In this document: positions 51,416 through 60,187 of the stretch, in pieces
Position numbering within the stretch: the first letter of the stretch is position 1
Layout: each line of letters begins with the position of its first letter
NCBI RefSeq assembly: GCF_900638685.1
Contig: NZ_LR134533.1
Coordinates: forward strand, 496,001-560,000
Reading direction: 5' to 3'
Origin: Neisseria weaveri
Lineage (GTDB): Bacteria > Pseudomonadota > Gammaproteobacteria > Burkholderiales > Neisseriaceae
DNA length: 64,000 nucleotides
The notes under the pieces: model-generated
Told to the model about the DNA's origin: nothing
Seen by the model: the letters and a program-made list of their open reading frames with translations, nothing else
The model's database searches: none
Made by a program: the position numbers and the translations under genes

Positions 51416-52501
51416 TTAAAACGCCTCGCCCACTTTCACGCCGCCGGCAGTATCTTTCGGCGTGGCCAGTTTGGCCGTCGCGGCTTGAGCTGCTTTGAAT
51501 TCGGGCGTTTCCATCACGGCGGCGGCTTGTTCGGCGGGCAGGGTATTGGCCATGTATTGCCAGCGGTCGGCCAATGCGGGGTTAGCCGGAATCACAAAGC
51601 CTTCGCGCAATTCGTCGACCAAATCGGGGCGGTTGCACACCAGCACGATGTCGCAGCCGGCATCAAACGATAATTTTGCCCGCTCTTTGATGCCGCCCGC
51701 TCCGCACGCGCCTTCCATAGTGAGGTCGTCTGAAAAAATCACGCCGTTGAAGCCGATGTCTTCACGCAGAATATCTTTCAGCCATTTGGCCGAAAAGCCC
51801 GCCGGTTGGCTGTCGACTTGCGGGTAAACCACATGAGCGGGCATCACGGCCGCCATGCCTGCCGCGCTCATGCGGCGAAAGGGCACGATGTCGGCGGCTT
51901 CCAATTCGTTCAAACTGCGGTCGTCTTGTGGCAAAACGTGGTGGCTGTCGCCTTCGACGAAACCGTGGCCGGGGAAGTGTTTGCCACACGATTTCATGCC
52001 GCCTTTGTTTAAGCCTTTCTGCAAAGCCAGCGCCAGCTCGGTAACGATTTCAGCCTTGCCGTGGAAACTGCGGTTGCCGATTACGGCGCATTGACCCCAG
52101 TTTAAATCCAGCACGGGTGTGAACGACAAATCCACGCCGCACGCGCTCAATTCGGTTGCCAACACCCAGCCCACCTGCTCGGCCTGCGCTTTGGCCACTT
52201 CGGGGCTTTGCGTATCCCAAATTTCGCCGAGCACATTCATGGCGGGCAAGCGGGTAAAGCCGTCGATAAACCGCTGCACGCGCCCGCCTTCATGATCGAC
52301 CGCGATAATCAGTTCGGGAGAGCGCAATGCTTTGATTTCGCTTACAAGCTCTTTAAGTTGGGCAACGTTTTCAAAATTGCGGCGGAACAAAATCACGCCG
52401 CCGACGGCAGGGTCGAGCAGGCGTTGTTTTTCTTCGTCGGTGAGACGGAAGGCGTGGACATCGGCCATCACGGGGCCGCGCGGGATAATGGGTTTGGTCA
52501 T
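51416..52501 (-). CDS. nagZ: Beta-N-acetylhexosaminidase
   Basis: A 361-aa family 3 glycosidase that removes GlcNAc from anhydro-muropeptides in cell-wall recycling. Start at 52501 (MTKPIIPRGPVMADVHAF). Signatures: GGVILFRRNFENVAQL (about 34-49), ELIIAVDHEGGRVQRF (about 63-78), the catalytic loop KHFPGHGFVEGDSHH with its His/Asp (about 174-188) and the nucleophile Asp in VIFSDDLTMEGA (about 245-256). The frame is open upstream, but without a ribosome site. Some NagZ products influence beta-lactamase induction in other species. Confidence 0.95.
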   Translation of the reverse strand: MTKPIIPRGPVMADVHAFRLTDEEKQRLLDPAVGGVILFRRNFENVAQLKELVSEIKALRSPELIIAVDHEGGRVQRFIDGFTRLPAMNVLGEIWDTQSPEVAKAQAEQVGWVLATELSACGVDLSFTPVLDLNWGQCAVIGNRSFHGKAEIVTELALALQKGLNKGGMKSCGKHFPGHGFVEGDSHHVLPQDDRSLNELEAADIVPFRRMSAAGMAAVMPAHVVYPQVDSQPAGFSAKWLKDILREDIGFNGVIFSDDLTMEGACGAGGIKERAKLSFDAGCDIVLVCNRPDLVDELREGFVIPANPALADRWQYMANTLPAEQAAAVMETPEFKAAQAATAKLATPKDTAGGVKVGEAF

Positions 52502-52624
52502 AAGTTTTCTCAACAAATAGGGAAGGTGGTGCGGAAAAGAAAAGATTATACAAGACTGAAACGGCAGGCAGTAGGCGTATGTTGCCGATGCGGTTAGGTT
52601 TATATAGTTTGCGTTTATATAGAT

Positions 52625-52657
52625 AGGCCGTCTGAAAAGCAGGTTTTCAGACGGCCT
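52625..52657. terminator. Inverted DUS between the VOC and nagZ genes
   Basis: AGGCCGTCTGAAAA and TTTTCAGACGGCCT with loop GCAGG, 20 bases beyond the VOC gene stop on the minus strand. Confidence 0.75.
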
Positions 52658-52676
52658 CAATTAAGCATCAGCCGTT

Positions 52677-53078
52677 TTACTCGGCCAGCCAAGCCATGGC
52701 TTCGATTTTGTGGCCGTCCAAATCGCGCACAAAGCAGCCGTAATATTCTTTGCCGTAATGCGGGCGCGGGCCGGGTGCGCCGTCGTCTTTCGCGCCTGCG
52801 GCCAAAGCCGCTTGATAAAAGGCATCGACTTCTTCGCGGGTTTCGGCATAAAACGCGATGTGTACGCCGTTGGCGGTTTGCGCGGGCTGGCCGTCGCATG
52901 GCGCCTGAATCCAAAATTCAGGATAGGCGCGACCGTAAGCCACGGCTTGATGTTCGCTTAAATCCAAAGTCCGTCCGATGCCGAGGGAAGCCAGCACTTT
53001 GTCGTAAAACGCCACCGCTTCTTCAAAACGGTTGGTACCGAGCGATACGTGGGAAAGAATGCTGGGATTGGCAGACAT
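52677..53078 (-). CDS. VOC (glyoxalase/dioxygenase superfamily) protein
   Basis: A 133-aa protein starting MSANPSILSHVSLGTNRFEE at 53078 with AAAGGAAC upstream. It has the two beta-alpha-beta-beta-beta halves of the vicinal oxygen chelate fold. Likely metal ligands are His10 (LSHVSLG), a His in GVHIAFYA (about 74) and Glu in GHKIEAMAWL (about 126). The substrate is unknown; glyoxalase, fosfomycin-resistance and dioxygenase relatives share the fold. Confidence 0.85.
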   Translation of the reverse strand: MSANPSILSHVSLGTNRFEEAVAFYDKVLASLGIGRTLDLSEHQAVAYGRAYPEFWIQAPCDGQPAQTANGVHIAFYAETREEVDAFYQAALAAGAKDDGAPGPRPHYGKEYYGCFVRDLDGHKIEAMAWLAE

Positions 53079-53192
53079 GATTGTGTTCCTTTCTAAAGGT
53101 CTAAAAGGTTGTGCCAAAAGATTTCAGATGGCCTCTTGAGGCCGTCTGAAAATCATGCGCATAAACAACACGGTCAATATGACAATATTCGT

Positions 53193-54683
53193 TTACTGTA
53201 AGTTCAGGGCCAAAAATACCGTGTCGTTTCCGCGCTGAACCAATAACGGAATATTTTTACCGGCACTTTCCATTGCTGCACGGAATGTGGCTTCGTCTTC
53301 AACATTGATTCTGCCGACCGACAAAATCAAATCGCCGCGACGCAAACCTGCACGCGCGGCCGCACCTTCCGCCCTCAACACCACCAAACGGCGACCGCCC
53401 GATGTTTCGCGCGTATGCAGCGTCAAGCCGGTATTTTCAATCGAAAACGACTGAATATTTTGCGGATTGGTCTGACTTTGCGGATTGGCTTGACCCTCGT
53501 TTACGGTGGCGGTAGTCGAACCCAAACGGACCTTAGCCTCCAAATCTTTACCTTTACGCCAAATACCCAAAGTCACTTCTTTGCCCGGCTGCATCGATCC
53601 GACCATCACCGGCAGATCGCTGGAAGCGCGCACCACTTCGCCATCCACGCTGCGTACAATATCGCCGACCTGCAAACCTGCCTGCGCGGCCGGACTGCCC
53701 GGCAACACTTTGGCGATCAGCGCACCGGTCGCTGCGTCCAAGCCGAACGACTTGGCCAAGTCGTAAGAAACTTCCTGAATTACCACGCCCAATTGGCCGC
53801 GTTGTACTTTACCGGTAGTCTTCAGCTGATCGGCCACGTTCATGGCCACATCAATCGGAATGGCAAAGGAAATGCCCATAAATCCGCCGCTGCGGCTGTA
53901 AATCTGCGAGTTGATACCGACCACTTGGCCTTTCAGGTTAAACAGCGGGCCGCCGGAGTTGCCTGGGTTGATGGCGACGTCGGTTTGGATAAACGGCGTG
54001 TAGTTTTCGTTCGGCAGGCTGCGGCCTTTGGCGGATACGATGCCTGCGGTCACGCTGTTATCAAAGCCGAACGGCGCACCGATGGCGGCCACCCATTCGC
54101 CCGGTTTCAAATCTTTGGCGTTGCCCACTTTGATCACAGGCAGGTTTTCTGCTTCGATTTTCAACAATGCAACATCAGACTGCTGATCCGAACCGATCAG
54201 TTTGGCCATGTATTCGTGTTTGTCGTTCAGCATTACCTTGATTTGGTTCATGCCCGCAACCACGTGCGTGTTGGTCAGAATATAGCCGTCGGGGCTGATG
54301 ATAAAGCCCGAACCGAAGTTCAATTCGCCATCGTCTTCCTGCTGCGGCATTTCGGGCATATTCGGCACTAAGCGTTTGAAAAACTCGTAAAACGGATCAT
54401 TATCGGAAAATTGGTTCAAATCAATGCCGTCTTCCTGCTCGGCAACGCTGGTCGGATATTTGATTGCCTGGATGTTGACCACCGTACGGCCTTCCTGCTC
54501 CACCAGCTTGGTAAAATCAGGCAGCAACATGCTGATTTTACCGTTATCGGTTTCGGCTTCCACCGATTTGACCAAAGTGCTTTCCTGCTTTTTGCTCAAA
54601 ATTTCGGCTTTATCACAACCGCTCAAACCGGCCGCTACAACGGCAGCTGTCAATACAGCGATATATTTAGGCATTTTGTTCAC
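53193..54683 (-). CDS. HtrA/DegP-family periplasmic serine protease, lipoprotein-type
   Basis: A 496-aa protease. The signal MNKMPKYIAVLTAAVVAAGLSGC has a lipobox LSGC (lipidated Cys 23), unlike classical DegP. The likely start is a GTG (AAGGAA upstream), with an ATG three codons later. Catalytic triad H140 (TNTHVVAG), D170 (SDVALLKI) and S243 (NPGNSGGPLF). Two PDZ domains follow at about 290-380 and 405-495. A periplasmic protein quality-control role is expected. The linker TVNEGQANPQSQTNPQN is low complexity. Confidence 0.93.
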   Translation of the reverse strand: MNKMPKYIAVLTAAVVAAGLSGCDKAEILSKKQESTLVKSVEAETDNGKISMLLPDFTKLVEQEGRTVVNIQAIKYPTSVAEQEDGIDLNQFSDNDPFYEFFKRLVPNMPEMPQQEDDGELNFGSGFIISPDGYILTNTHVVAGMNQIKVMLNDKHEYMAKLIGSDQQSDVALLKIEAENLPVIKVGNAKDLKPGEWVAAIGAPFGFDNSVTAGIVSAKGRSLPNENYTPFIQTDVAINPGNSGGPLFNLKGQVVGINSQIYSRSGGFMGISFAIPIDVAMNVADQLKTTGKVQRGQLGVVIQEVSYDLAKSFGLDAATGALIAKVLPGSPAAQAGLQVGDIVRSVDGEVVRASSDLPVMVGSMQPGKEVTLGIWRKGKDLEAKVRLGSTTATVNEGQANPQSQTNPQNIQSFSIENTGLTLHTRETSGGRRLVVLRAEGAAARAGLRRGDLILSVGRINVEDEATFRAAMESAGKNIPLLVQRGNDTVFLALNLQ

Positions 54684-54896
54684 AGGGGTTTTCCTTAATG
54701 AAATGATAATATAATGACGTTATTCTTAAGCAGAGGGAATTGTAAAAGAAAAAATCGTTTTATGCACGAAAACCGAAAAATTAAATGCTTGCCAAACAAC
54801 ATCTTTACATTTTTTTAAATAGATTTTCAGACGGCCTGTCATCAATCGGCGCAAGCGTTTTTCCGTCTGACCGCCCATAAAACATACCCCAGCTCA

Positions 54897-55538
54897 TTAA
54901 ACAGTTAATATTGTTTTGGCAGGGTATTCGCACAGATCGTTAATCAGGCAGCGTTCGCACAACGGCTTCTGTGCTTTGCAGGTGTAGCGTCCGTGCAGAA
55001 TCAGCCAGTGGTGGGCATCCATCAGAAATTCTTTCGGTACGAATTTCATCAGCTTATCTTCAACTTCGCGCACATTTTTACCCGGGGCGATTCTGGTTCG
55101 GTTCGACACGCGGAAAATGTGCGTATCCACCGCCATCACCGGATGTCTGAACGCCGTATTCAACACCACATTCGCCGTTTTTCTGCCCACGCCGGGCAAG
55201 GCTTCCAAGGCTTCACGGCTTTCCGGCACTTCGCCGTTGTGCCGTTCCAAAAGAATACGGCAGGTTTCGATAACGTGTTTGGATTTGGTTTTATACAAAC
55301 CGATGGTCTTGGTGTATTCCATCACGCCTTCCAAGCCTAAATCCAGCATGGCCTGCGGATTGTCCGCAACGGGAAACAGTTTGGCGGTGGCTTTGTTCAC
55401 GCCCACGTCCGTGGCTTGCGCCGACAGCAACACGGCAATCAGCAGCTCGAAAGGGCTGTTGAAATTCAATTCGGTGGTCGGATGCGGATTGGCCTCGCGC
55501 AAACGCTCGAAGATTTCTTGACGGATTTGTTTGTTCAT
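54897..55538 (-). CDS. nth: Endonuclease III
   Basis: A 213-aa DNA glycosylase/AP lyase that removes oxidised pyrimidines. Start at 55538 (MNKQIRQEIFERLRE). Catalytic K120 (LPGVGRKTAN) and D138 (MAVDTHIFRV) sit at the same numbers as in E. coli. The [4Fe-4S] loop has C187, C194, C197 and C203. The helix-hairpin-helix is LEALPGVGRKTA. Full length; an upstream open frame includes a DUS and is not expected to be translated. Confidence 0.97.
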   Translation of the reverse strand: MNKQIRQEIFERLREANPHPTTELNFNSPFELLIAVLLSAQATDVGVNKATAKLFPVADNPQAMLDLGLEGVMEYTKTIGLYKTKSKHVIETCRILLERHNGEVPESREALEALPGVGRKTANVVLNTAFRHPVMAVDTHIFRVSNRTRIAPGKNVREVEDKLMKFVPKEFLMDAHHWLILHGRYTCKAQKPLCERCLINDLCEYPAKTILTV

Positions 55539-55676
55539 AATGAATGGCGGAATTAAATTTTCAGACGGCCTCAAATTCTAAAATATCCGCCGGAAAAAAC
55601 AATAAAACTTTTTTATCCGGCAGTTTGACTGCGGCAGGCCGTCTGAAATAATGAATAAGCGGGCTGTCCAAGAGTG

Positions 55677-56336
55677 TTACCACCATCCTTCAAACCAGCC
55701 TGTTTCTTTGGGTCTGCCGCCGGATGTGCCGTGTTGTTGCCCGCGCATCTTGCGGCGGTAATCCCACGGTGCTTCGGGCGCATGGCTTTTCCACAAGCCC
55801 AACTTTTTCGCTCTGGCCTGCGATTCGGCATAAGCATATTCGGCAAACACGGCTTTGCCCTGTTTCTTTTTGGCAATGGAAACATAATGCCAGGCATGGC
55901 CTTTTTTAATCATGGCCAAATTTACGTCATAGCCGCGCAAAACGATACGCGCCACTTCGCGCTGATAACGGTCTTTTTCATAAACGGTTACGTCTACGGT
56001 TTTGCCCTGCACTGCCGAACGCAAAACATTGCGCGACTCCGTACCGTATTTTTGCTGCAATTCCGGCGCATCGACATACGCCAAGCGCACTTTGTGTTTG
56101 CGTCCGTTGCCGTCCCTGATCTGCACGGTATCGCCGTCATGCACCGCCACGACTTTACCGCTGTATTGAACGGCTTGTTCTGCCGTCGGCGGCCGCTCGC
56201 CGGTATATTGTTCCCACACATATTCCGCCACCTGTTCGGCAATATACGAACCTATTTCCAGCCATTCCGGTTTTTCGGCCGCACTGAACGCAGGCAGCAG
56301 GGCAATCGGCAATACGGTCAATATCCGCTTTTTCAT
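55677..56336 (-). CDS. nuc: Secreted thermonuclease (SNase family)
   Basis: A 219-aa nuclease with a signal peptide (MKKRILTVLPIALLPAFSAA). The SNase fold covers about residues 58-175: VVAVHDGDTVQIRD (calcium Asp), HKVRLAYVDAPELQQKYG (catalytic Arg and the conserved AP), YQREVARIVLRGYDVNLAMIKKGHAWHY (Glu/Arg). The C-terminal extension is basic (RRKMRGQQHGTSGGRP). Neisserial Nuc enzymes degrade neutrophil extracellular DNA; by homology this one may do the same. Confidence 0.88.
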   Translation of the reverse strand: MKKRILTVLPIALLPAFSAAEKPEWLEIGSYIAEQVAEYVWEQYTGERPPTAEQAVQYSGKVVAVHDGDTVQIRDGNGRKHKVRLAYVDAPELQQKYGTESRNVLRSAVQGKTVDVTVYEKDRYQREVARIVLRGYDVNLAMIKKGHAWHYVSIAKKKQGKAVFAEYAYAESQARAKKLGLWKSHAPEAPWDYRRKMRGQQHGTSGGRPKETGWFEGWW

Positions 56337-56354
56337 ACGTTTCCAAAATCAGAA

Positions 56355-56384
56355 AGGCCGTCTGAAAACCGTTTCAGACGGCCT
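56355..56384. terminator. Inverted DUS between the nuc and rpiA genes
   Basis: AGGCCGTCTGAAA and TTTCAGACGGCCT with loop ACCG. It lies between the rpiA stop and the nuc start on the minus strand, ending rpiA transcription. Confidence 0.75.
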
Positions 56385-56454
56385 GTTTGGCTGCCAGCCC
56401 TATGCAGTTTATTAAACCACGCAAGGCTGAAGCTGCTTATCGTCCAAGCAAACC

Positions 56455-57123
56455 TCAGTCGCCCGGGTAAATGACTTTCGCACCGTCTTCCGTGCCCAAA
56501 ACCAATACATCGGCGGCGTTTCGGGCAAAAATGCCGTTTTCCACCACGCCGGTCAGCTTGTTAATTTCGTCTTCCATCGTCAGCGGCAAATTGATGTCCA
56601 AACCGTGTACATCGACAATCTGGTTGCCGTTAAACGTGGTAAAACCGACACGCAGCTCAGGCTGCCCGCCCATGGCCAACAGTTTGCGCGAAACCATCGA
56701 ACGCGCCATCGGCACCACTTCCACAGGCAGCGGGAATTTACCCAAACGCGATACATACTTGCTCGCATCGGCAATACAGATAAATTTCTCGGAAGCGTTG
56801 GCAACGATTTTTTCATTCAAGTGCGCACCGCCGCCACCTTTGACCATTTGCAGGGAATGGTTCACTTCGTCCGCACCGTCCACATAAACCGCCAAGCCCA
56901 TTACATCGTTCAGCGATACTTCGGGAATTTCGTAACGCGCGAGCAGATCGGAAGATGCTTTGGAAGTCGATACCGCACCTTTGATTTTCTTGCCGCTTTT
57001 ACCCAAAGCTTCGATAAAGAAATTTACTGTCGAACCTGTGCCGATGCCGATATATTCGTTTTCAGGCACAAATTCCACCGCTTTTTCAGCGGCAATACGT
57101 TTTAAATCGTCTTGAGATGCCAT
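56455..57123 (-). CDS. rpiA: Ribose-5-phosphate isomerase A
   Basis: A 222-aa enzyme of the pentose phosphate pathway. Signatures: NEYIGIGTGSTVNFFIEAL (about 22-40, substrate loop), VYVDGADEVNHSLQMVKGGGGAHLNEKIVA (about 78-107, with catalytic Asp and Lys/Glu region) and EVVPMARSMVSRKL. CGGAGAA precedes the ATG. Length matches the family. Confidence 0.96.
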   Translation of the reverse strand: MASQDDLKRIAAEKAVEFVPENEYIGIGTGSTVNFFIEALGKSGKKIKGAVSTSKASSDLLARYEIPEVSLNDVMGLAVYVDGADEVNHSLQMVKGGGGAHLNEKIVANASEKFICIADASKYVSRLGKFPLPVEVVPMARSMVSRKLLAMGGQPELRVGFTTFNGNQIVDVHGLDINLPLTMEDEINKLTGVVENGIFARNAADVLVLGTEDGAKVIYPGD

Positions 57124-57202
57124 TTATCTATTCTCCGTAAACCTAATGATGAATCGCCGTATGCTAACACTTTTCAACTGCAAACGCAGCTGCCGCCATT
57201 TT

Positions 57203-57682
57203 TCAGACGGCCTCCAACAACACCACCGCCTGTGCTTCGATGCCCTCTTGCCGGCCTAAATAACCCAAGCCTTCGTTGGTTTTACCTTTAATGTTGACAG
57301 AAGATTCCGGCAAACCCAAGTCTGCGGCGATATTCGCACGCATGGCGGGAATGTGCGGTGCCAATTTCGGTTTTTGCGCCACCACCGTCGTATCGACATT
57401 CACCACCCGCCAGCCTTCAGCCTGAACACTTTCATAAGCCTTCCGCAACAAAACGCGGCTGTCCGCATCTTTAAACTCTGCCGCCGTGTCCGGAAAATGG
57501 CTGCCAATGTCGCCCAAACCTGCCGCCCCGAGCAACGCATCCGTCAGCGCATGCAAAAGCGCATCGGCATCCGAATGCCCCAACAAACCTTTTTCAAACG
57601 GAATGGTTACACCGCCCAAAATCAACGGGCGGTTTTCCACCAACTGGTGAACATCGTATCCCTGACCCACGCGAATTTTCAT
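57203..57682 (-). CDS. ispF: 2-C-methyl-D-erythritol 2,4-cyclodiphosphate synthase
   Basis: A 159-aa enzyme of the MEP isoprenoid pathway, taken from the second of two adjacent ATG codons ([14 protein letters not shown]). Zinc ligands Asp9/His11-type in GYDVHQL and His in [20 protein letters not shown] (about 34-53). [13 protein letters not shown] is also conserved. ispD lies upstream on the same strand with a DUS hairpin between, so the two may be transcribed separately. Confidence 0.96.
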   Translation of the reverse strand: MKIRVGQGYDVHQLVENRPLILGGVTIPFEKGLLGHSDADALLHALTDALLGAAGLGDIGSHFPDTAAEFKDADSRVLLRKAYESVQAEGWRVVNVDTTVVAQKPKLAPHIPAMRANIAADLGLPESSVNIKGKTNEGLGYLGRQEGIEAQAVVLLEAV

Positions 57683-57716
57683 CATCTAAATCCTAAATAT
57701 CAAATCAAACCGGAAA

Positions 57717-57741
57717 GGCCGTCTGAAATTTTCAGACGGCT
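57717..57741. terminator. Inverted DUS between ispD and ispF
   Basis: AGGCCGTCTGAAA and TTTCAGACGGCT, slightly imperfect at one end; 15 bases past the ispD stop. Confidence 0.7.
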
Positions 57742-57755
57742 GCCTCATCTTTATT

Positions 57756-58439
57756 TCAAGCATTCTGCGCCAACAGCAAGCGTACAATCAATTCGTCTTG
57801 CGGCAAAGTCAGCTTCAAATTGCGGCTGTCGCCCAACACCAGCAAAGGACGGACTCCCAAAACCTCCACAGCCGACGCTTCATCGGTTACCGACGATAAA
57901 TCAGGCACAGCCAAGGCGCGTCTCAATAAACCGGCCGGAAACAGCTGCGGCGTTTGCGCCTGCCACAGAGCTTGCCGGGAAACCGTCATTTCCACACACC
58001 CTGCCGAATCGGCACGTTTCAACGTATCGGCAACAGGCACGGCCAAAACCGCACCATCAACCGATTCAGAGGCAACAGCCAATAAACGGTCCAATGCTTC
58101 TGAGGGCAAACAGCAACGCGCGGCATCGTGTACCAAAATACGGTCGCCCTCTTCAACCAAACCGGCTGCAAACAGAGCATCTATACCGTTGCGTACCGTT
58201 TCCGCACGCGTCTCGCCGCCACATTTCAAAATACTGGTTTTTTCAATGGAGGCCGTCTGAAAAAATGCGTCTTCCGGCGACAATACAACCGCAATATGGT
58301 CAATCGAACGGTGACGCAGAAAAATATCCAACGTATGCTGCAAAACCGTTTTACCGCCGATTTCCACATATTGCTTGGGCTTTCCCGCACCAAAACGCGC
58401 ACCGACGCCGGCTGCAGGAATCAATACGATATTTTTCAA
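57756..58439 (-). CDS. ispD: 2-C-methyl-D-erythritol 4-phosphate cytidylyltransferase
   Basis: A 227-aa enzyme of the MEP pathway. The start is likely the TTG at 58439 (KNIVLIPAAGVGARFGAGKPKQY follows), with GGGAGA upstream; it overlaps the dnaQ stop as TTGA, a sign of translational coupling. Nucleotide-binding motif AAGVGARFGAGKPKQY, VHDAARCCLP (about 100-109) and the C-terminal VTDEASAVEVLG are family signatures. An ATG-only call would add 12 residues from within dnaQ, which is less likely. Confidence 0.95.
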   Translation of the reverse strand: MKNIVLIPAAGVGARFGAGKPKQYVEIGGKTVLQHTLDIFLRHRSIDHIAVVLSPEDAFFQTASIEKTSILKCGGETRAETVRNGIDALFAAGLVEEGDRILVHDAARCCLPSEALDRLLAVASESVDGAVLAVPVADTLKRADSAGCVEMTVSRQALWQAQTPQLFPAGLLRRALAVPDLSSVTDEASAVEVLGVRPLLVLGDSRNLKLTLPQDELIVRLLLAQNA

Positions 58440-59161
58440 ACCGATTCTCCCTGCATACCCATACGCCAAGCACATTGACCGTCTGAAGCTTTATCCAAAG
58501 CGTCCAAATATGCTTCGTGCAAGGCCAACTCTCCTTCATCGGCGCAAAGGACTTTCAAATATTCGGGTCTCTGCGTTTTCTGCGCCTCCTCACCGGCAGA
58601 TACTTCATCCTGCAAATTATCCACCAAGCTGAACTGGCCGCGCGTCATCGCCAAATAAACTTCACCCAACAACTCGCAGTCAATTAGCGCACCATGAAAA
58701 ACACGCTTGCTGCGGTCGATTTCAAAACGGGTACACAATGCATCCAAGCTCGCCTTCTGACCGGGAAACATTTCTTTGGCCATAGCCAACGTATCGGTTA
58801 CCGTACAGCCCAGTTCCTCAACTGTCGGCAAGCCCATACGGGTAAACTCCATATTCAAAAAGCCCACGTCAAACTTGGCATTGTGGATAATCAGTTCCGC
58901 GCCGCGCAGGAAATCGGCAATCCTCCTCCCTACTTCGGCGAAAACCGGTGCATTTTTTTCCTCCAATACTTCGATTGTCAAACCGTGTACGGCTGCGGCT
59001 TCTTCCGGCATATCACGCTCGGGATGCACATATAAATGCAAATTATTTGCGGTGAACTGCCTGTTCACCATTTCCAAACCGGCAAACTCTACCAAGCGGT
59101 CATCGTTGTTGGCATAAAGTCCGGTTGTTTCCGTATCTAGAATAATCTGACGGTTGCTCAT
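58436..59161 (-). CDS. dnaQ: DNA polymerase III epsilon subunit (3'-5' exonuclease)
   Basis: A 241-aa proofreading subunit. Exonuclease motifs: ExoI LDTETTGLY (about 8-16), ExoII HNAKFDVGFLNMEF (about 94-107), ExoIII region FEIDRSKRVFHGALIDCELLGEVY (about 148-171) with the catalytic His and Asp. The C-terminal part (about 180-240) is the alpha-binding segment. It overlaps ispD by 4 bases, an association seen in other Neisseria. Full length. Confidence 0.95.
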   Translation of the reverse strand: MSNRQIILDTETTGLYANNDDRLVEFAGLEMVNRQFTANNLHLYVHPERDMPEEAAAVHGLTIEVLEEKNAPVFAEVGRRIADFLRGAELIIHNAKFDVGFLNMEFTRMGLPTVEELGCTVTDTLAMAKEMFPGQKASLDALCTRFEIDRSKRVFHGALIDCELLGEVYLAMTRGQFSLVDNLQDEVSAGEEAQKTQRPEYLKVLCADEGELALHEAYLDALDKASDGQCAWRMGMQGESV

Positions 59162-59360
59162 TTCAATTTCATTTTCTACTGGCCAATTCGAACAGAATCA
59201 TACTAAAAGCCAAAGCCAAAGTAAAAACACACCTGAAAAATCCCTTTCCTCCCCGATATTTCCCATCCGACCCGACTTGATAAACATCAAATTCTTTTAT
59301 GAAATAAAAATATCTAAAACTTTTTTTATTTTAAAAACATTAGCTTAAATAACATTTCAC
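59162..59360. other. AT-rich intergenic stretch
   Basis: No gene supported between dnaQ and the iron-regulated small gene. A dnaQ promoter is expected near the dnaQ start, but no clear -35/-10 pair is visible. Confidence 0.4.
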
Positions 59361-59364
59361 AAAT

Positions 59365-59408
59365 AATAACAATTATCATTTGCATTATTTTGTTTTTTTC
59401 CGTAATAT
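59365..59408 (+). promoter_or_regulatory. Promoter with Fur-box-like site
   Basis: A -35 TTGCAT (59380-59385), 17-base spacer and -10 TAATAT (59403-59408). AATAACAATTATCATTTGC (59365-59383) matches 13 of 19 positions of the Fur consensus and overlaps the -35. This suggests iron repression of the gene at 59450. Confidence 0.5.
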
Positions 59409-59449
59409 ACGCCCAACAGTTACAGACATGCAGTCACAAGGAGACCGAA

Positions 59450-59920
59450 ATGCCTGAAAACATTTTTAAGCAGATTTCCTCCGACATACTCAAACTGCAC
59501 CAACAAACTGCACACCTGTTCATCGCCATGCAAAGCGGTAAACAACCGGTAATCGAAAAAACAGAATACGTTACTTTCGACGGCAAATACTATATGTTGA
59601 CGCCGCAAAACCTGCCGGAACAGCAAGCCATCGTATTAATCGAGGCAGAGCAAGAACAAACGCGGCTCAGTTGGATAACCACCAACAAAATTTTAAGCAG
59701 ACAGGACAACCGCTACAACAACGTCGTCCACTCCCTGCAACGCCGCATAAAACAAACAAAAAAGAATTTACAGCAGTCAGTCGACATGCACCTTTTGGAG
59801 CTGACCCCTCAACTCGGAAGACTGATGCTTGATACAGAAAGAGATTTTACGCTTTCACCTTCCGATTTGGTTAAAGCACTCTATCCGGCAGACAATCAAA
59901 TAAAACACTTAGCCGGTTAA
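59450..59920 (+). CDS. Small protein, possibly iron-regulated, unknown function
   Basis: A 156-aa protein starting MPENIFKQISSDILKLHQ with AAGGAG upstream. Mixed helical composition; contains VIEKTEYVTFDGKYYMLTPQ (about 35-54) and a Lys/Gln-rich helix RRIKQTKKNLQQSVDMHLLEL. No signal peptide, membrane segment or metal motif. The candidate Fur box in its promoter suggests expression under iron limitation, but a function cannot be given. It ends at a strong terminator. Confidence 0.72.
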   Translation: MPENIFKQISSDILKLHQQTAHLFIAMQSGKQPVIEKTEYVTFDGKYYMLTPQNLPEQQAIVLIEAEQEQTRLSWITTNKILSRQDNRYNNVVHSLQRRIKQTKKNLQQSVDMHLLELTPQLGRLMLDTERDFTLSPSDLVKALYPADNQIKHLAG

Positions 59921-59950
59921 AAAGTTTTGGTAGTGGTTTGTGTTCCTTTT

Positions 59951-59977
59951 GCGCCCCTTAAATGGGGCGATTTTTTT
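59951..59977 (+). terminator. Intrinsic terminator
   Basis: CGCCCC and GGGGCG (59952-59957, 59964-59969) around TTAAAT, then T7. It ends the transcript of the small gene and is one of the few strong terminators here without DUS. Confidence 0.85.
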
Positions 59978-60187
59978 GCCTAAACGACATGATGGCCGGT
60001 ACAGTATCGTATCAAGCAGTAATGCCTTTCCTGCACACACATATATAAAGTATATAAACCAGCAATCCGGATAGCATCGATTAATTCGGCACATCTGATC
60101 TATCAAGTTTAAAGCGTAAAGAAAGACAAAACCAACTCGTGTACAATGATGCCGTCTGAAAATTTCATACCTCCCCAACACTATTCC

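Noticed and set aside
53415..54371. 318-aa open frame opposite the HtrA-type protease
   Set aside because: Antisense shadow of a gene with the full catalytic triad and PDZ domains.
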